DNA of 64,000 nucleotides from Emiliania huxleyi CCMP1516 (taxonomy: Eukaryota > Haptophyta > Isochrysidales > Noelaerhabdaceae): NCBI RefSeq assembly GCF_000372725.1, contig NW_005201318.1:333012-397011 (forward strand), read 5' to 3'. Numbering within the stretch: position 1 is the first letter of the stretch; each line of letters begins with the position of its first letter. Below are positions 1-10,300 of this stretch, piece after piece. The notes beneath the pieces were generated by a model. That model saw only the letters and a program-made list of their open reading frames with translations. It was not told the DNA's origin and made no database searches. A program made the position numbers and the translations under genes.

Positions 1-3000
1 CAATTTTGGGGGCCCCCTTTTTGACGAAGGCCGCAAGCGCGTCCCTGCGCGCCCCGGGGAAGAGTTTGTTCTTGAGCAACACTTCGGCAGAGGGGCGCGC
101 GACGGCGTCCTTGACGAGCGCGCCCCTCCCGAAGTCGCGCAGCACGGGGGAGCCTTCCCCCTCGGGCGGGGGGTTTTTTTCGATGGCGAGGATGATTTCG
201 AAGACGGAGGAGAGGGAGGACCAGGGGGGTTTTATCGACATCAGCTCGATGGCAGTGATGCCAACCCCCCAGATGTCAACCTAAAAAATGGGCGAGCGCC
301 GGAAGCGGTGTGGCACGACACCGCACACTTGCGACGGCGAGGAACCGCTCCCTCGGACCCCCCCCCCCCCCCCCCTCCCCCTCCTAATCCCTCTCTCGCC
401 TTGTTGTCGTACGGATCGCCATCAATGGCCGTCACAGCCGCAAACGCCTCCGGCGCCATCCAATGCGGCGTGCCTAACGACATGACGTGGACGTGTCGTG
501 GACGCGGCATGCCTTCTCGGGTGCGTCTCCGTGCGGCGTGCAACGTGCCGATCATCGTGCCGCGCTTCGCCATGGTGCTGTACACCTACGTGGGTTTTTT
601 TCCGCCAGCGTCAGGGCGGGGATGCGGTACTGTGCAGAGTACTCAGAGCACCGCGTGAATACGCCCGGCTGCGGTGGATACCGCGGAAACCGCGAAATAC
701 GGTCGAGTCCAGTTGAGTACGTGCCCTTTGCGTCTCCCGCTTGTAGGGCTGAACACACCTGCGCCGCCACGCCGAGGTCGCCGAGCTTGACCGCACCTAA
801 AAGGCCCAGCCACACACACGTGAGTCGCCTCGCTGCTCTCTGGAGGAGAGCGTCCACACGAGTGCGCTCCTGTTCACAGCTGCAGGTGTGAAGAGACGCT
901 GTTCACAGCTGTCCTCGCGTCCACACGAGTTCGCTCGGGCGGCGCCCGAGGCGGTCAGGAGCACGTTGGCCGCCTTGACGTCGCGGTGGAGCGCGCGCAA
1001 CTCGACGTGGAGGTAGCGCAGCGCGGTCAGCACCTGCGGCGGCGGGAGGCTTGGAGCGGGAGGGGCGGGAGAGCTGCACGCACGTGGCGGGGGAGCCTCG
1101 CGGAGCACCAACGCCGCCTCCGCCTCGCTGAGGGGCGCGCCCTGCCGCTCCATGACGTCGAGCGCAGAGCCTACGTCGCGGACGCACCGAAGTCAGGGCG
1201 GGAAGACGGTCTCGTGCGGAGTATTCAGAGCACCGCGTCAGTACGAGGGGCTACGAATACGGTGAATACAGCGGAGGACGGCCGAATACAGCGGAGTCCG
1301 TGTCCTCTCGAGCGCTGGTGGGGATAGATGAGTCTGTCTTCCGCTTCTAGGCTCCCATGCCCATATCTCCCCATATCTCCCCATATCTCCCCGTATCTCC
1401 CCGCTTCTAGGCTCCCATGCCCATATCTCCCCATATCTCCCCATATCTCCCCATATCTCCCCGCTTCTAGGCTCCCATGCCCTGCCCGAGCTTCTCCTCG
1501 AGCTCCACGCCGCCGTACGCCGACTCATCCGCCGTCCGGCTGGCGAGAGCCTTTGCGCGCGCCTTCTCATCGCTCCGCCGCCGCTTCGCTAGCGTGGCTG
1601 ACGCCTCGCCACCATCGCCCGCCCACGGCGCGGCTGGCTGTGTGCCGCCCGGCAAGATCGTGGTGTCGCCATTGGCCACGGGCGGCCGGCTGTCAAGAGC
1701 GGCAACCACCTGGTCCTTTGGCGTGTGGGGCACCGCCACCGGCTTGCCGCTCCCCACCGCCGGCTTGTTCACGGCGCTCAGGTTGAGCTTGAACCCCGTC
1801 GACGAAGACGACTTCTTCTGCAGCGGCGGCGCGGCGGCGGCGGGCGCGGCGGCGGCGAAGCCGCCCGATGCCTCGAGCGCCTCGAACGACTGTTTGTTCG
1901 AGATGCGCCACGCCTCGCGCTGCAGCCCCTCTGGCGAGTTGCGGTCGTACGGCGCCTCTGGCAGCGCGTAGGCCACCGCGCGCGCCTCTAGCTCCGTCAG
2001 AGTGCCGTCGATCTGGAGCGGCTTGAGGACGGCCGCCTTTGCAATGTCGAGCTGCGCGCGCGTGGCGCGGAGCATGCGCAGCGCCGGCCGGTCTAGGATC
2101 GCCCGCGCCAGCTCGGGCGAGCAGCCAACCTTCTCGAGCCCCTTTTGGTCCTTGGGCTCCACCAAGCCGACCTGGTGAGATATGGTGGGATATGGTGAGA
2201 TATGGGGAGATATGGGCAGCCGACCTGGTGAGGTCATGAGCACAACCAGGGTGAGGGTGGGAGTACGGGTCCGGTCTGGTGCAGAGATGTCGGAGCACCG
2301 CGTGAATACGAGGGCTGCGCATACGCGGATGCAGCCGAGAGCACAGCGGAAGACAGCGAGATATGGGGAGATATGGGGAGATATGGGGAGATATGGGGAG
2401 ATACGGTGGAAGACAGCTGGATGCGTCTCCTCTCGAGTGCGACTTGGGATACAAGAGTGCGTGTTGAGCCGCACGTGTATCACACATATCCCGCTGTACG
2501 CCGCTTCTAGCGGAGGCCTTGTCGGGGATGCGGCTGCGCAACTCGAAGTAGGCGGGGCGGTTCAGCTCGAGGTTGCGCTGTCGCGCGCCCGCTTCCTCCT
2601 GCGCCAACTTGCGCTGCACGCCCGGGTGCCCCTCGTACTTTGCGAGCACCGCTTGGAACTCGGCCGCCTGCGGAGCATGGCTGGGAGAGGTCATGCGCGG
2701 GCGCGCGTTCTTCTCCCTCCCACCCCTCACCCCAACCCGGCAACCACAGCCAAGAGCCAGGTCTGGGGCTGAGCATGGTCGCAATGATACAAAGGGCTGG
2801 GGCTCATGGTGGGGTGGGGGAGGTCCCGCCCTCTGTGCCCCCCTCTCCATCCTCGCCTCGGCCGGCGCCGCTGGGAGAGGTCATGCGGGCGTGGTGGCGG
2901 AGAGGGCGGGGGCGGGGGGGACGGCGACGGAGCTGGTGGTGGCGGAGAGGGAGGTGGAGGTAAGGGCGGAGGACTTGGTGGAGGTGGAGACGGCGGTGGT

Positions 3001-3661
3001 GGGGATGGTGGTGGCGGAGAGGGTGGTGGCTGGTGCGGCGGCGGAGGCGCGGACGGTGGCGGGGACGGCGGTGCATCTTCCCGCCCTCTCTGCCCCCCTC
3101 TCCATCCTCGCCTCGGCCGGCGCCGCTGCCGCCGCCTCGCGCAGCATGTCTTCCATGCGCATCGTGGCGACGTAGTCGGGCGGCTCGGGGGGCGCCCGGA
3201 CGTTGCCGGCGGGCCGCCCGCCCTTGTTCGGCGGGGTGGCCGACGCACCCGTCACCATGCGCACCGGGTTGGGCACGTTGGCGTTCTGGTCTTTGGGCGG
3301 CGGCTTCCACTTTGGGCGCTCCGCAGCAGGCGCCCCCCCCTCGGGGACCCACTGGGGGGTCGCGGCACCCTTGGCAGGCGACGCAGCCGTCTTGCGGCCG
3401 CCGATCCAGCTCTTCTTCTTCTGCAGCGCCGGCTCGGACTGCGCGGGCGGCGGGCGGGCGGGCGGCGGCGCGGCGGGCCCCGCCGCGGCCGCAGCGCTCG
3501 GGGGCGCCAGCTTGGACTTGGCGCGGCCCGGCGCCTTTGGCCGGTTGAGCTGGGCCGTCTCGACCTCCCCGGGGGAGCGGTCTGCCGCTGCCGTGTACTC
3601 GTTAAAGACCCACGCCGGCACCGTGCCGCCCGTGATGGCGGCGATCGGCTTGTCGTCGCTG

Positions 3662-3699
<38 letters not shown>

Positions 3700-6149
3700 T
3701 CCTCCGTCCGCACCGACTGCCGGGCGCTCTAGCTCGGGCGCCTCTCCCGCGATGGCGCGAAGACCGGAATCGGCGTCTGCTGAAGCGGTGGCGAGGTTGG
3801 CGGCCGTCGCGCCGCCCGACGACTGTGCCGACACCACCGCATCGATCTGCCCAAAGAGGTCGTCCTCCTCCACGCCGCCTGCAGTGTCGGGCGGCGGCGG
3901 CGTCAGGCGGAGAAGAGGGCGGAGAGCAGTGTTGGCGTGCACGCGTTGTCGCCCCGGCGCGTGTGAGGGACTGGCTTGCTTGGCTCTTGCCGTGGTGCTT
4001 GCGTGGGACCGCTTGCGTGCGACCGCTTGCGTGCGACCGCTTAGCGTGGGACCCTCACCGTGCGGCGTCGCGTCGCTGCCCGTGCGCTCCTTCTGCTCCA
4101 GGGTCGGGCCGAGGAGCACAGTGCCCGCCGGCGCCTTGTGGGCCTCGGCCCGCGCCATCGCGCCCGCTCTCGCGCTCCCTGCGGGTCGCTCGACCCCGGG
4201 TGCGGGAACGGCGCCGATGCCAAAGCCGCCAGGCATCTGCTTCGCCGCCGCCGCCTTTGCTGGGCCGGCGGCCACGTTCCTCCGCAGCGTGTCTTGGATG
4301 TCGGAGATGGACCACGCCTTGAGCTGGTCCATCGGCCGATTGGTGGCCGCGCGTGCGCGCGAGCGCCTGTCGGCGGACACCTAGTGGGGGAGAGGAGCGG
4401 CTCACAGAGGAGCGTGCGGGGACAGCTGTACAGGCATCGGTGGGGGCGTAGGCGTAAGGTAGGGGTGGGGGTGGAGGGGGTGGGGGGGGAGACCTAGCCG
4501 CCCGCCGTGCGAGACATAGTTGGTCTTGGGCGACGCGCCGCGCGCCATCGTCTCGCCGTCCGCGATGGCTTGCAGCCGCTGCGTCGACATGATGTCCTTG
4601 GAGAGGGCAGCCTGCCGCGACTCGTCAAACGGGGGCCGGTAGATCTTGAAGCGGTATGCTGGCTGCCCCGGGGCCATGACCTGTGTAGAGGGCGAGCTCT
4701 CGTGATCTGGAGCTGTAGGTGTAGAGAGGCGAGCTCTCGTGATCTAGAGCTGTAGGTGTAGAGAGGCGAGCTCTCGTCCTCTGCCGGGGAGCAGTGCGTA
4801 AACAGGGCGAGCTCTCGTGATGGGCGGTGGACCAGCGAGCGTAGAGGGCGTCGAGGGCCAGGGAGCATGACCTGTGGAACCGACTGGCCTCCATTGGCGA
4901 CACCGCCACGCAGAGTCTGGCCGTCCACCTAGGGGAGGAAAAAAAGAATTCCCACCTAGGCGAGGCGCACGACAGGCGGGTGCGGCCTCCGCCACGCCGC
5001 CACGGGCTGGTGGCGGCTGAAGGGCCGTGCAGTGGCGGTTGCGAAGGCGGCCGCTGCTGTGCCGCCGCTTACGGCATGTGGCATCATATGTGGTGCTCCC
5101 AGTCTCCCACACGGGCAGCGGCGGGCTCAACGAGTGGGGGTGCGGGTGCGGGTGCGGGTGCGGGTGCGGGTTGGGTCAAGCCAGGGACAGGGCGGAAGCC
5201 AGGCTGAGACAGAGAACCAGCGTGTCTGCTCCGGAGGGTGGTCAGAGCCGCGCTCCCCTTTGGCTCTGAGAGCGCTGCGGCTCTTCGGCCGCCCAGCCGC
5301 TCGCAAACCCCGCCCTCGGAGTGGCGCAAGGGCCGGTGAGGGGGGGGGGCACGAAGGGGGGGTTCCCTTCACCTCGAGGATGACGTCGCCGACGTGCAGC
5401 AAGCCTACGCAGCGCAAGCAGGGGACCCGTCCTTTACGTACGACGGCTTCGGCCAGAGGCCCAAACAAGGTTGCGGCAGCAGTAGTGCTTCATGAGCGGG
5501 GCGGTTTGGGGGCGACATCACTCCGGCGAGCGGGGTGAGCGGTTTGGGGGCGACATCACTCCGGCGAGCGGATGAGCGCGCGCGCCTTGCTGCTCCGCCA
5601 TCGACCCGGGCGAGATGCGCCGCACGATGTTCTGGTTGTCGAGATCGAGGCCGAGGCCGGCAGTGCCGCGCATTGCCCGCACCTCCGTCACGAAGCCACC
5701 CTCGGGCACGTCCTTGAGGCCGTATGCGCCGCAGCCGGCGTCCGCCGCATCTGCTGCCGCCACTGGCCGCCGCAGCGTGTGGCCACGGTCGGGGTCGAGG
5801 TCGTAGTCGTCGTCGCTGGAAGCGAGCGCCGCCGCCGCGGCCGTTGCCTCTGCCGCGTCCACCTCAGCGTGCGCCGCCGAAACGAGGAAGTACCACGGGA
5901 CGAGACCTCGAGAGGTGGCAAGAGCGAGGGTCGGGGGAGGAGGAGCGACGCGCGTCGATGGGGCAGGCCGGGTGTGTGCGTGGGGCGGCGTGGGCGGTGG
6001 AGGCTGCCTCGGCCGCCATCGGCCTCGATGATGCACCAGCCTTCGGGCGCCTCCTCGGCGCAGACATGGACAAACTGACCGCGCGACACCGAAAGCTCAC
6101 CCTCCGCCTCCGCATCGAAGTCGGCGAGCACGTGCGCGCGGAAGGCCAT
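1..6149 (-). CDS. SH3-PDZ-STE20-like Ser/Thr kinase, 3' end beyond window
   Basis: This reads as one multi-exon gene for a signalling protein: an SH3 domain, a PDZ domain, a long low-complexity middle and a germinal-centre-type kinase domain. The start is the ATG at 6149. Exons seen: SH3 6008-6149 and the start of 5586-5906 (LADFDAEAEGELS, GWCIIE, LVPWYFL); PDZ in the rest of 5586-5906, 5373-5404 and 4872-4928 (GLGLDL, LLHVGDVILE); then about 4500-4680, interrupted coding in 2890-4382, 2518-2680 and about 1478-2171. Kinase exons are 1097-1170, about 944-1033, 759-796, 549-585, 400-473 and 1-281. Visible motifs are HRDVKAANVLL, DLG in place of DFG, GTPHWMAPE and DIWGVGITAIEL. A glycine-loop start (EEKLGQG) lies near 1480, but the catalytic-lysine and helix-C part is not present between it and 1170. 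Several introns use GC donors. That everything is one transcript is inference; two adjacent genes is the alternative. Confidence 0.7.
586..758 (-). mobile_element. introner-like element, copy A (whole kinase intron)
   Basis: This intron lies between the kinase exons ending VAAQ and starting VYSTMAKRG. Read on the gene strand it carries the family core: CTACAAGCGGG near its start, then TATTCACGCGGTGCTCTGAG, a CTCTGCAC box, then CCCGCCCTGA and an acceptor about 25 bases later. The same ordered motifs recur in five other introns of this window, always in the orientation of the host gene. Confidence 0.7.
1171..1478 (-). mobile_element. introner-like element, copy B, with internal minisatellite
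   Basis: On the gene strand the intron opens near GGGAGCCTAGAAGCGG. It then carries a minisatellite of GGGAGATAT units containing a second copy of the same opening motif. After that follow the core motifs: CAGCGCTCGAGAGGACACG, repeated GCTGTATTC boxes, GCGGTGCTCTGAATAC and CCCGCCCTGA, ending at a GTAG acceptor (1171). The kinase N-lobe coding expected in this region is absent. Confidence 0.7.
2172..2517 (-). mobile_element. introner-like element, copy C (whole intron)
   Basis: The intron has a GC donor directly after a lysine codon and opens GCCTCCGCTAGAAGCGG, a small hairpin (CCGC-tagaa-GCGG). It continues with CACTCGAGAGGAGACGC, GGGAGATAT-type repeats and CACGCGGTGCTCCGACATCT. It ends in two successive copies of a CTCACCAG acceptor; the second (2172) joins the exon starting VGLVEPKDQ. 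Confidence 0.65.
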
Positions 6150-6198
6150 TCGGAGGAAGTGGGCAGCAGCCACGCCCACGCTGTCAAAAGCAAGCGGG

Positions 6199-6306
6199 GA
6201 CACCGTTCACGGAGCTGAAAACTGCGTGGCGCACAAGATGATGCTCAACCACTACCGCCAGACCAAAAACATGCTCGTCTCGTACGACAAGTCCAAGCTC
6301 GGTTAG
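6199..6306 (+). pseudogene. orphan exon-like fragment, 36 codons
   Basis: An open frame with protein-like composition (AHKMMLNHYRQTKNMLVSYD) ends in TAG at 6304-6306. It has no start codon and lies between the kinase gene's start and a dispersed repeat. I do not recognise the family. It may be the last exon of a gene broken by insertion, or a captured fragment. Confidence 0.3.
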
Positions 6307-6360
6307 AAAACTTACCCTTGCGAGCAGCTTTTAAGGGAGCGGGAGGCGGCGGCGCAGTCG

Positions 6361-6600
6361 CAGGACGAGGCCGCAGAGGAGAGCGACGCGACAGAGGAAG
6401 AAGCGACAAGAGAGAGAACGACGAGAGTGGGACGACCGCGAGGTGGCATGAAGGTTGCAGCGAGAATCGGCGAGAGACTGCGAAGAGAGATAGGAGGCGC
6501 CTGCTTGTGGAAAGAATTCTTAAGATACAAGCCTCTCTCACAGCACACTGGCACGACAAGGGCGCGGACTGGCGCGGACTGGCACACACACAGGCTCACC
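6361..6600 (+). repeat. dispersed repeat family A, copy 1, plus GAATTCTT-linked segment
   Basis: Positions 6361-6499 match 60650-60790 closely (shared landmark GTGGGACGACCGCGAGGTGG and the flanking GACAGAGGA-rich sequence). Positions 6510-6570 (GAATTCTTAAGATACAAGCC and a following CACTGGCACGACAAGG) recur in inverted form at 53625-53675. Open frames across it reflect GA-rich composition. Confidence 0.65.
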
Positions 6601-6611
6601 ACCGGAGCCGC

Positions 6612-7118
6612 CTAAGCGACTCCGTTAAGAACGGCAATGCACTCCGCACCATGCACAATGCCGCTCTCCCCGCACGCTAGCTCGTTCACCGTCTGCCACG
6701 CCACGGCGGTGTGGAGGACGACAGACAAGCGCTGCATCTGCAGCCCGTGCCAGTTCTTGGTGGTCCATGTGACCTCGTCCAGGTGCTGAGCGTGCGAAAG
6801 TTTGTTGCTCAGCTGGTTCGCCGCCTCCCTCAGGGTGCTGCGAACCTCCTTTCCAAAGCCTCCGAAAGCCTCAAAATCAAACAAACGTAGATCGCAATCC
6901 TGCTGCCGCGCAAAGGGGTAATCGCCAGGCAGCTCCTTGAGCTTTCCCTTGGGGGCATCCTCCTCCTCCCCCTCCTCCCCCTCCTCCTCGGCCTCCTCCT
7001 CCTCCCCCGCCACCGCCGCTGCCGTCGCTCCCGACGGAGACCACTTGTGTATCGCGCGCCTTGCGGGGGGGGGCGCGGAAAAGAGGAACCTCTTAGCGCC
7101 ATCGCCACGGTGCTGCAT
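6612..7118 (-). CDS. unidentified acidic-linker protein, copy 1 of a repeated family
   Basis: A 168-codon open frame has a Glu-rich stretch (EEEEAEEEGEEGEEED, about residues 39-54) and a C-terminal region containing DEVTWTTKNWHG and LSVVLHTAVAWQTVNELACG. The C-terminal half recurs, degraded, at 17230-17720, so this is a repeated protein family and the frame is probably or formerly coding. I do not recognise its function. The N-terminus is uncertain because the start lies in composition-biased sequence. The LINE 3' end lies just to the right. Confidence 0.4.
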   Translation of the reverse strand: MQHRGDGAKRFLFSAPPPARRAIHKWSPSGATAAAVAGEEEEAEEEGEEGEEEDAPKGKLKELPGDYPFARQQDCDLRLFDFEAFGGFGKEVRSTLREAANQLSNKLSHAQHLDEVTWTTKNWHGLQMQRLSVVLHTAVAWQTVNELACGESGIVHGAECIAVLNGVA

Positions 7119-7204
7119 GCAGCGCCGGGCGACGACGGCTTACCGCCTCCCGGTCCCCCTCGGCACACCTCCGCTGCTCAATGTTTGACGGCTCGAACCC
7201 GTGA

Positions 7205-7290
7205 AGCTTCCCCGTGCGCGGGTTACCCCGCACACGGGTCAGCCTGCCAGCCACGTATCCACGCAAGCGTGGTCCGCGTGCATGGCATAC
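7205..7290 (-). other. hairpins in the LINE 3' untranslated region
   Basis: On the plus strand, CCCGTGCGCGGG and CCCGCACACGGG flank TTAC, giving a near-perfect 12-bp stem. A second small stem is formed by CCACGC and GCGTGG nearby. Structured 3' ends that the element's own RT recognises are known for LINEs lacking poly(A). That role here is inference. Confidence 0.55.
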
Positions 7291-7339
7291 AGGCGTCCGC
7301 CAGACAGCGCAGAGGCTAGGCGACCGGGGAAGGACTAGC

Positions 7340-10300
7340 TCAAGGGCAACACAGCGTCACCAGCCGTTGGCGCGCAGAACGAGTCTGCGGCTCTCGGTTG
7401 GGACGAGTGCGCGACGCGGTTGAACCGCTCAATATGGCCGGCAGCTCGCGCTGCCGGCGGGGTTGGTTGGGGAGAACCGGCACGGGGAAGGCCGGCCTCC
7501 CCGGAGGGGTCGCCCCCTGGAGGGGCCCCAAAGGGCCCCCCCCGGGGGGGCGGGGGCCCCCGCCCCGAGGGGCGGGGGCGGGTCCTTCCGTGTCGCTCCC
7601 CTCGTCGGGAGTGTCCGTCGGGATGGTGTTGTCTGCCCACTCGGCAGCGTTTGAGCCTCTGTCACCTTGCCTGCCGCGAGCAGCTAGCTCGTCGACGTAG
7701 TCGTTCCATTTGTTGCCGCTGTGACCCGCCACATGCCTCCACGTCACGGTGTGTTTGGCGCGAAGGCGTCGCCAGAGGGAACGAAGGCGCTCCGCTAGCT
7801 GTCTGTTCGTTTTGGGGGTCACCCTCCCCATCATGCACGCCGCCGCGTACTCGCTGTCGGTCCGCACTACTCCGCGTGAGCCCGCTCGTTGCGGTGACGA
7901 GGACAGGAGAGCCCGGAGGAGCTCGGCTAGGGCGGTTAGTTCCGCCGTGTTGTTGGTATGCCTGCGCGCGCCGAGGTAGGCTGGGTGCGCCGCCGAAGTG
8001 ACAACTGGCCCGTAGCCCTCGCTCGCCAGCGACGCGCCCCTATCGCCGATTGCGTCGCCCCCGATGAGTACTGTATAGGCCCACCCTGCTTTCCCTAGGT
8101 CTTCCGACCCGTCTGTGTATGCCACCCAGTCGGGCGGGCGTCGTTGCGCCTGCTCTGCCAGTTGCTGCTGTGGGCGAAGAACGACCCCTGGTGCCTCGAC
8201 CATTAGTCTCAGCTTGACCCGGCATGCCCCCCCTTCACCCTGAGGCGCTACACAGAGGAGTGCGACTGTGCTCACCGCGCAGCCGTTTGCCGCCACCCCT
8301 CGGACAGATTCGAGCGTCTCGGGGAGCTCGCACTCACCTTCGCTGGAAAAGAATCCTGAGGCGAGCCACTCCGTCTCCCACTCCGCAACAGGCCCCTCCC
8401 CTGGCGACGGCTGCCAGCCCGGGATTCGGAGGCGAATCGCCTTCTCCTCGTCGAGAGCTCGGCGGCGGGTGTGGGCGTAAGTCCGGATTAGGGCTCGGCG
8501 CGCCTCGTTGTAGATCGTGTCAACTCGCACGTCCGGTGTGTCTTCCAGCGCGAGGAGGGCGTTCCGGTGGCGCCGTCGGAGGATGCCTGCAAGTGTCTCA
8601 AGCATAATAACGCGAGTCGGCGTCGCCCCAATGCGCCCCTCAGCCATTTGTCCTCTGCCCGTGGTCAGACGGAACCCGGTGATGCAGAGGCGGCGGTATT
8701 CGTGGACTAGCTGCTCCCTCCCCATGCCCCGTACCTCCTCTAGCACGGCTTCATCCAGGGTCGTGCTTTCCAGGACTGCGCGGAGTACCGCCTCGAGGGT
8801 CAGTGTGGTGTATGGACATTCGAGGGCGAGGTGGCGTGTCGTTTCGATTGCTCTCACGCCGCCCAGTAGGCCGCACAGGTCGCACAGCCCCCGTCGACGT
8901 GGCTTCTTACATCGTCGCGGTCCAACCGGTAGCGCATCAGTCAACACTGAGTACGCCGTGTCTGACGTCGGCCGTGATAGGGACCTGTCGTGGATAGAGC
9001 GGAAGATAGACCGCGCTATCTTTCGTTCATCAGAGGCTGTGCTCTCGCCATTCCCCTCTCCCCCCCCGTCGCCGTCGCCATCGTCACTGTCGCCCTCGCC
9101 GTCACTTGGCTCATCTCTGCCTCCGTCCCCACCTACGTCGCTGCCGTCGGAGGGGCCCAATGCGGCGGTAAAGGCGTCTAGGAGTGGGCCAGCGACTGCC
9201 TCCTGCGCTAGCCACTCATCCTTCTCCTCGGATGCGTCCCGCCATCGCACCTTGTACTCCGGCTCCCCTCGCTCGATGTTTGTGCGCTGCGCCAAGATGT
9301 ACTCGATTTCCCACTCTCGGTTCGTGTCGTCTTGGATCGCGCGCCCTTCTCGTTCGGTATGAGCCAATAGATCATAGAAGCGCGTCGTGGCCGTTGCATC
9401 GTCCGGCGGGCGGGATGGGTCAAGGGTACGCATCGGTCGGTAGACCCGTGAGAGGTGTAGCGATGCGAGGTGCTTGACGGCCAGTTTCACCAGCGGCACC
9501 GCGGCGCGCACTCGCGTGGTAGGCGCGTACTGCACTGCCCACCTGGATGGGCTAGCCGCAATCTCCCATCCTTCGCTGGTCGTGGCGGCCCGCTGCATGA
9601 GGGCCGCCCTTATCACCGGTCCGCCGCACACCAACCTCTTGAGTTTCCGTGGCGCCCCCTTTTCTGCCCGGGCTCGGCGCGACTCCGGCCCCCACTCCTC
9701 GCGTGTGACGCTCGCAGAGGATTGTCCACCGTCCTCCCATACCTCCACTTCGCACCATCCGCCCGCGCCTCTTTCCCTCACCGTTGCGAGGCTCGGCGCT
9801 CCGGTCTCATCTTGCGTTGTTGCCCTGAGCTCTCCGGTTTCCATCCATTCGAAGACCGGTGCCTCACCTTGTGTGGGTGCGACCCATCGCCTGCCCTGCC
9901 CGTTATCATTCATGCATGTCCATGCATTCCCAGGCAGGTCGCTCGTTCGCACGCATTCCTGCCAATCTATTGGGCGAGGGCGATTGAGAACGGCGTCTCG
10001 GAGGGTGATTAGCCACGCCTCTGGCAGGCTTTCAATTAATCGGCTGTATTCGTGTTGGTCGCAGGGCGGGTTTGGGTGGCAGCTTCTCCTAAACTCGCGC
10101 CAGGCCATTGGCAGGCCGTCCCCGCCAAGGAGGTGCACTACGTGTGTTACCCCGACTTCTGCGAATCGCACCGATCGCTCGTAGACCTCCCGTGCGTCTT
10201 CCTCTCTTTCATTGGTCCACCGGCAGAGTTTGGGTTTCGGTTTCTTGTCTCTGGCCAGTCGCTCCCAGTCCGGGCTGTCGAGTACCGCTGCGCCCCACCA

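Noticed and set aside
2806..3732. Plus-strand Gly/Gly-Asp-rich frame
   Set aside because: It is the antisense of Pro/Ser-rich and low-complexity sequence of the minus-strand kinase gene.
7150..7215. tRNA-like T-arm (GGGTTCGAGCC on the minus strand) next to the LINE 3' end
   Set aside because: No matching acceptor, D or anticodon arms could be folded around it. It is more likely part of the LINE 3' structure or chance.
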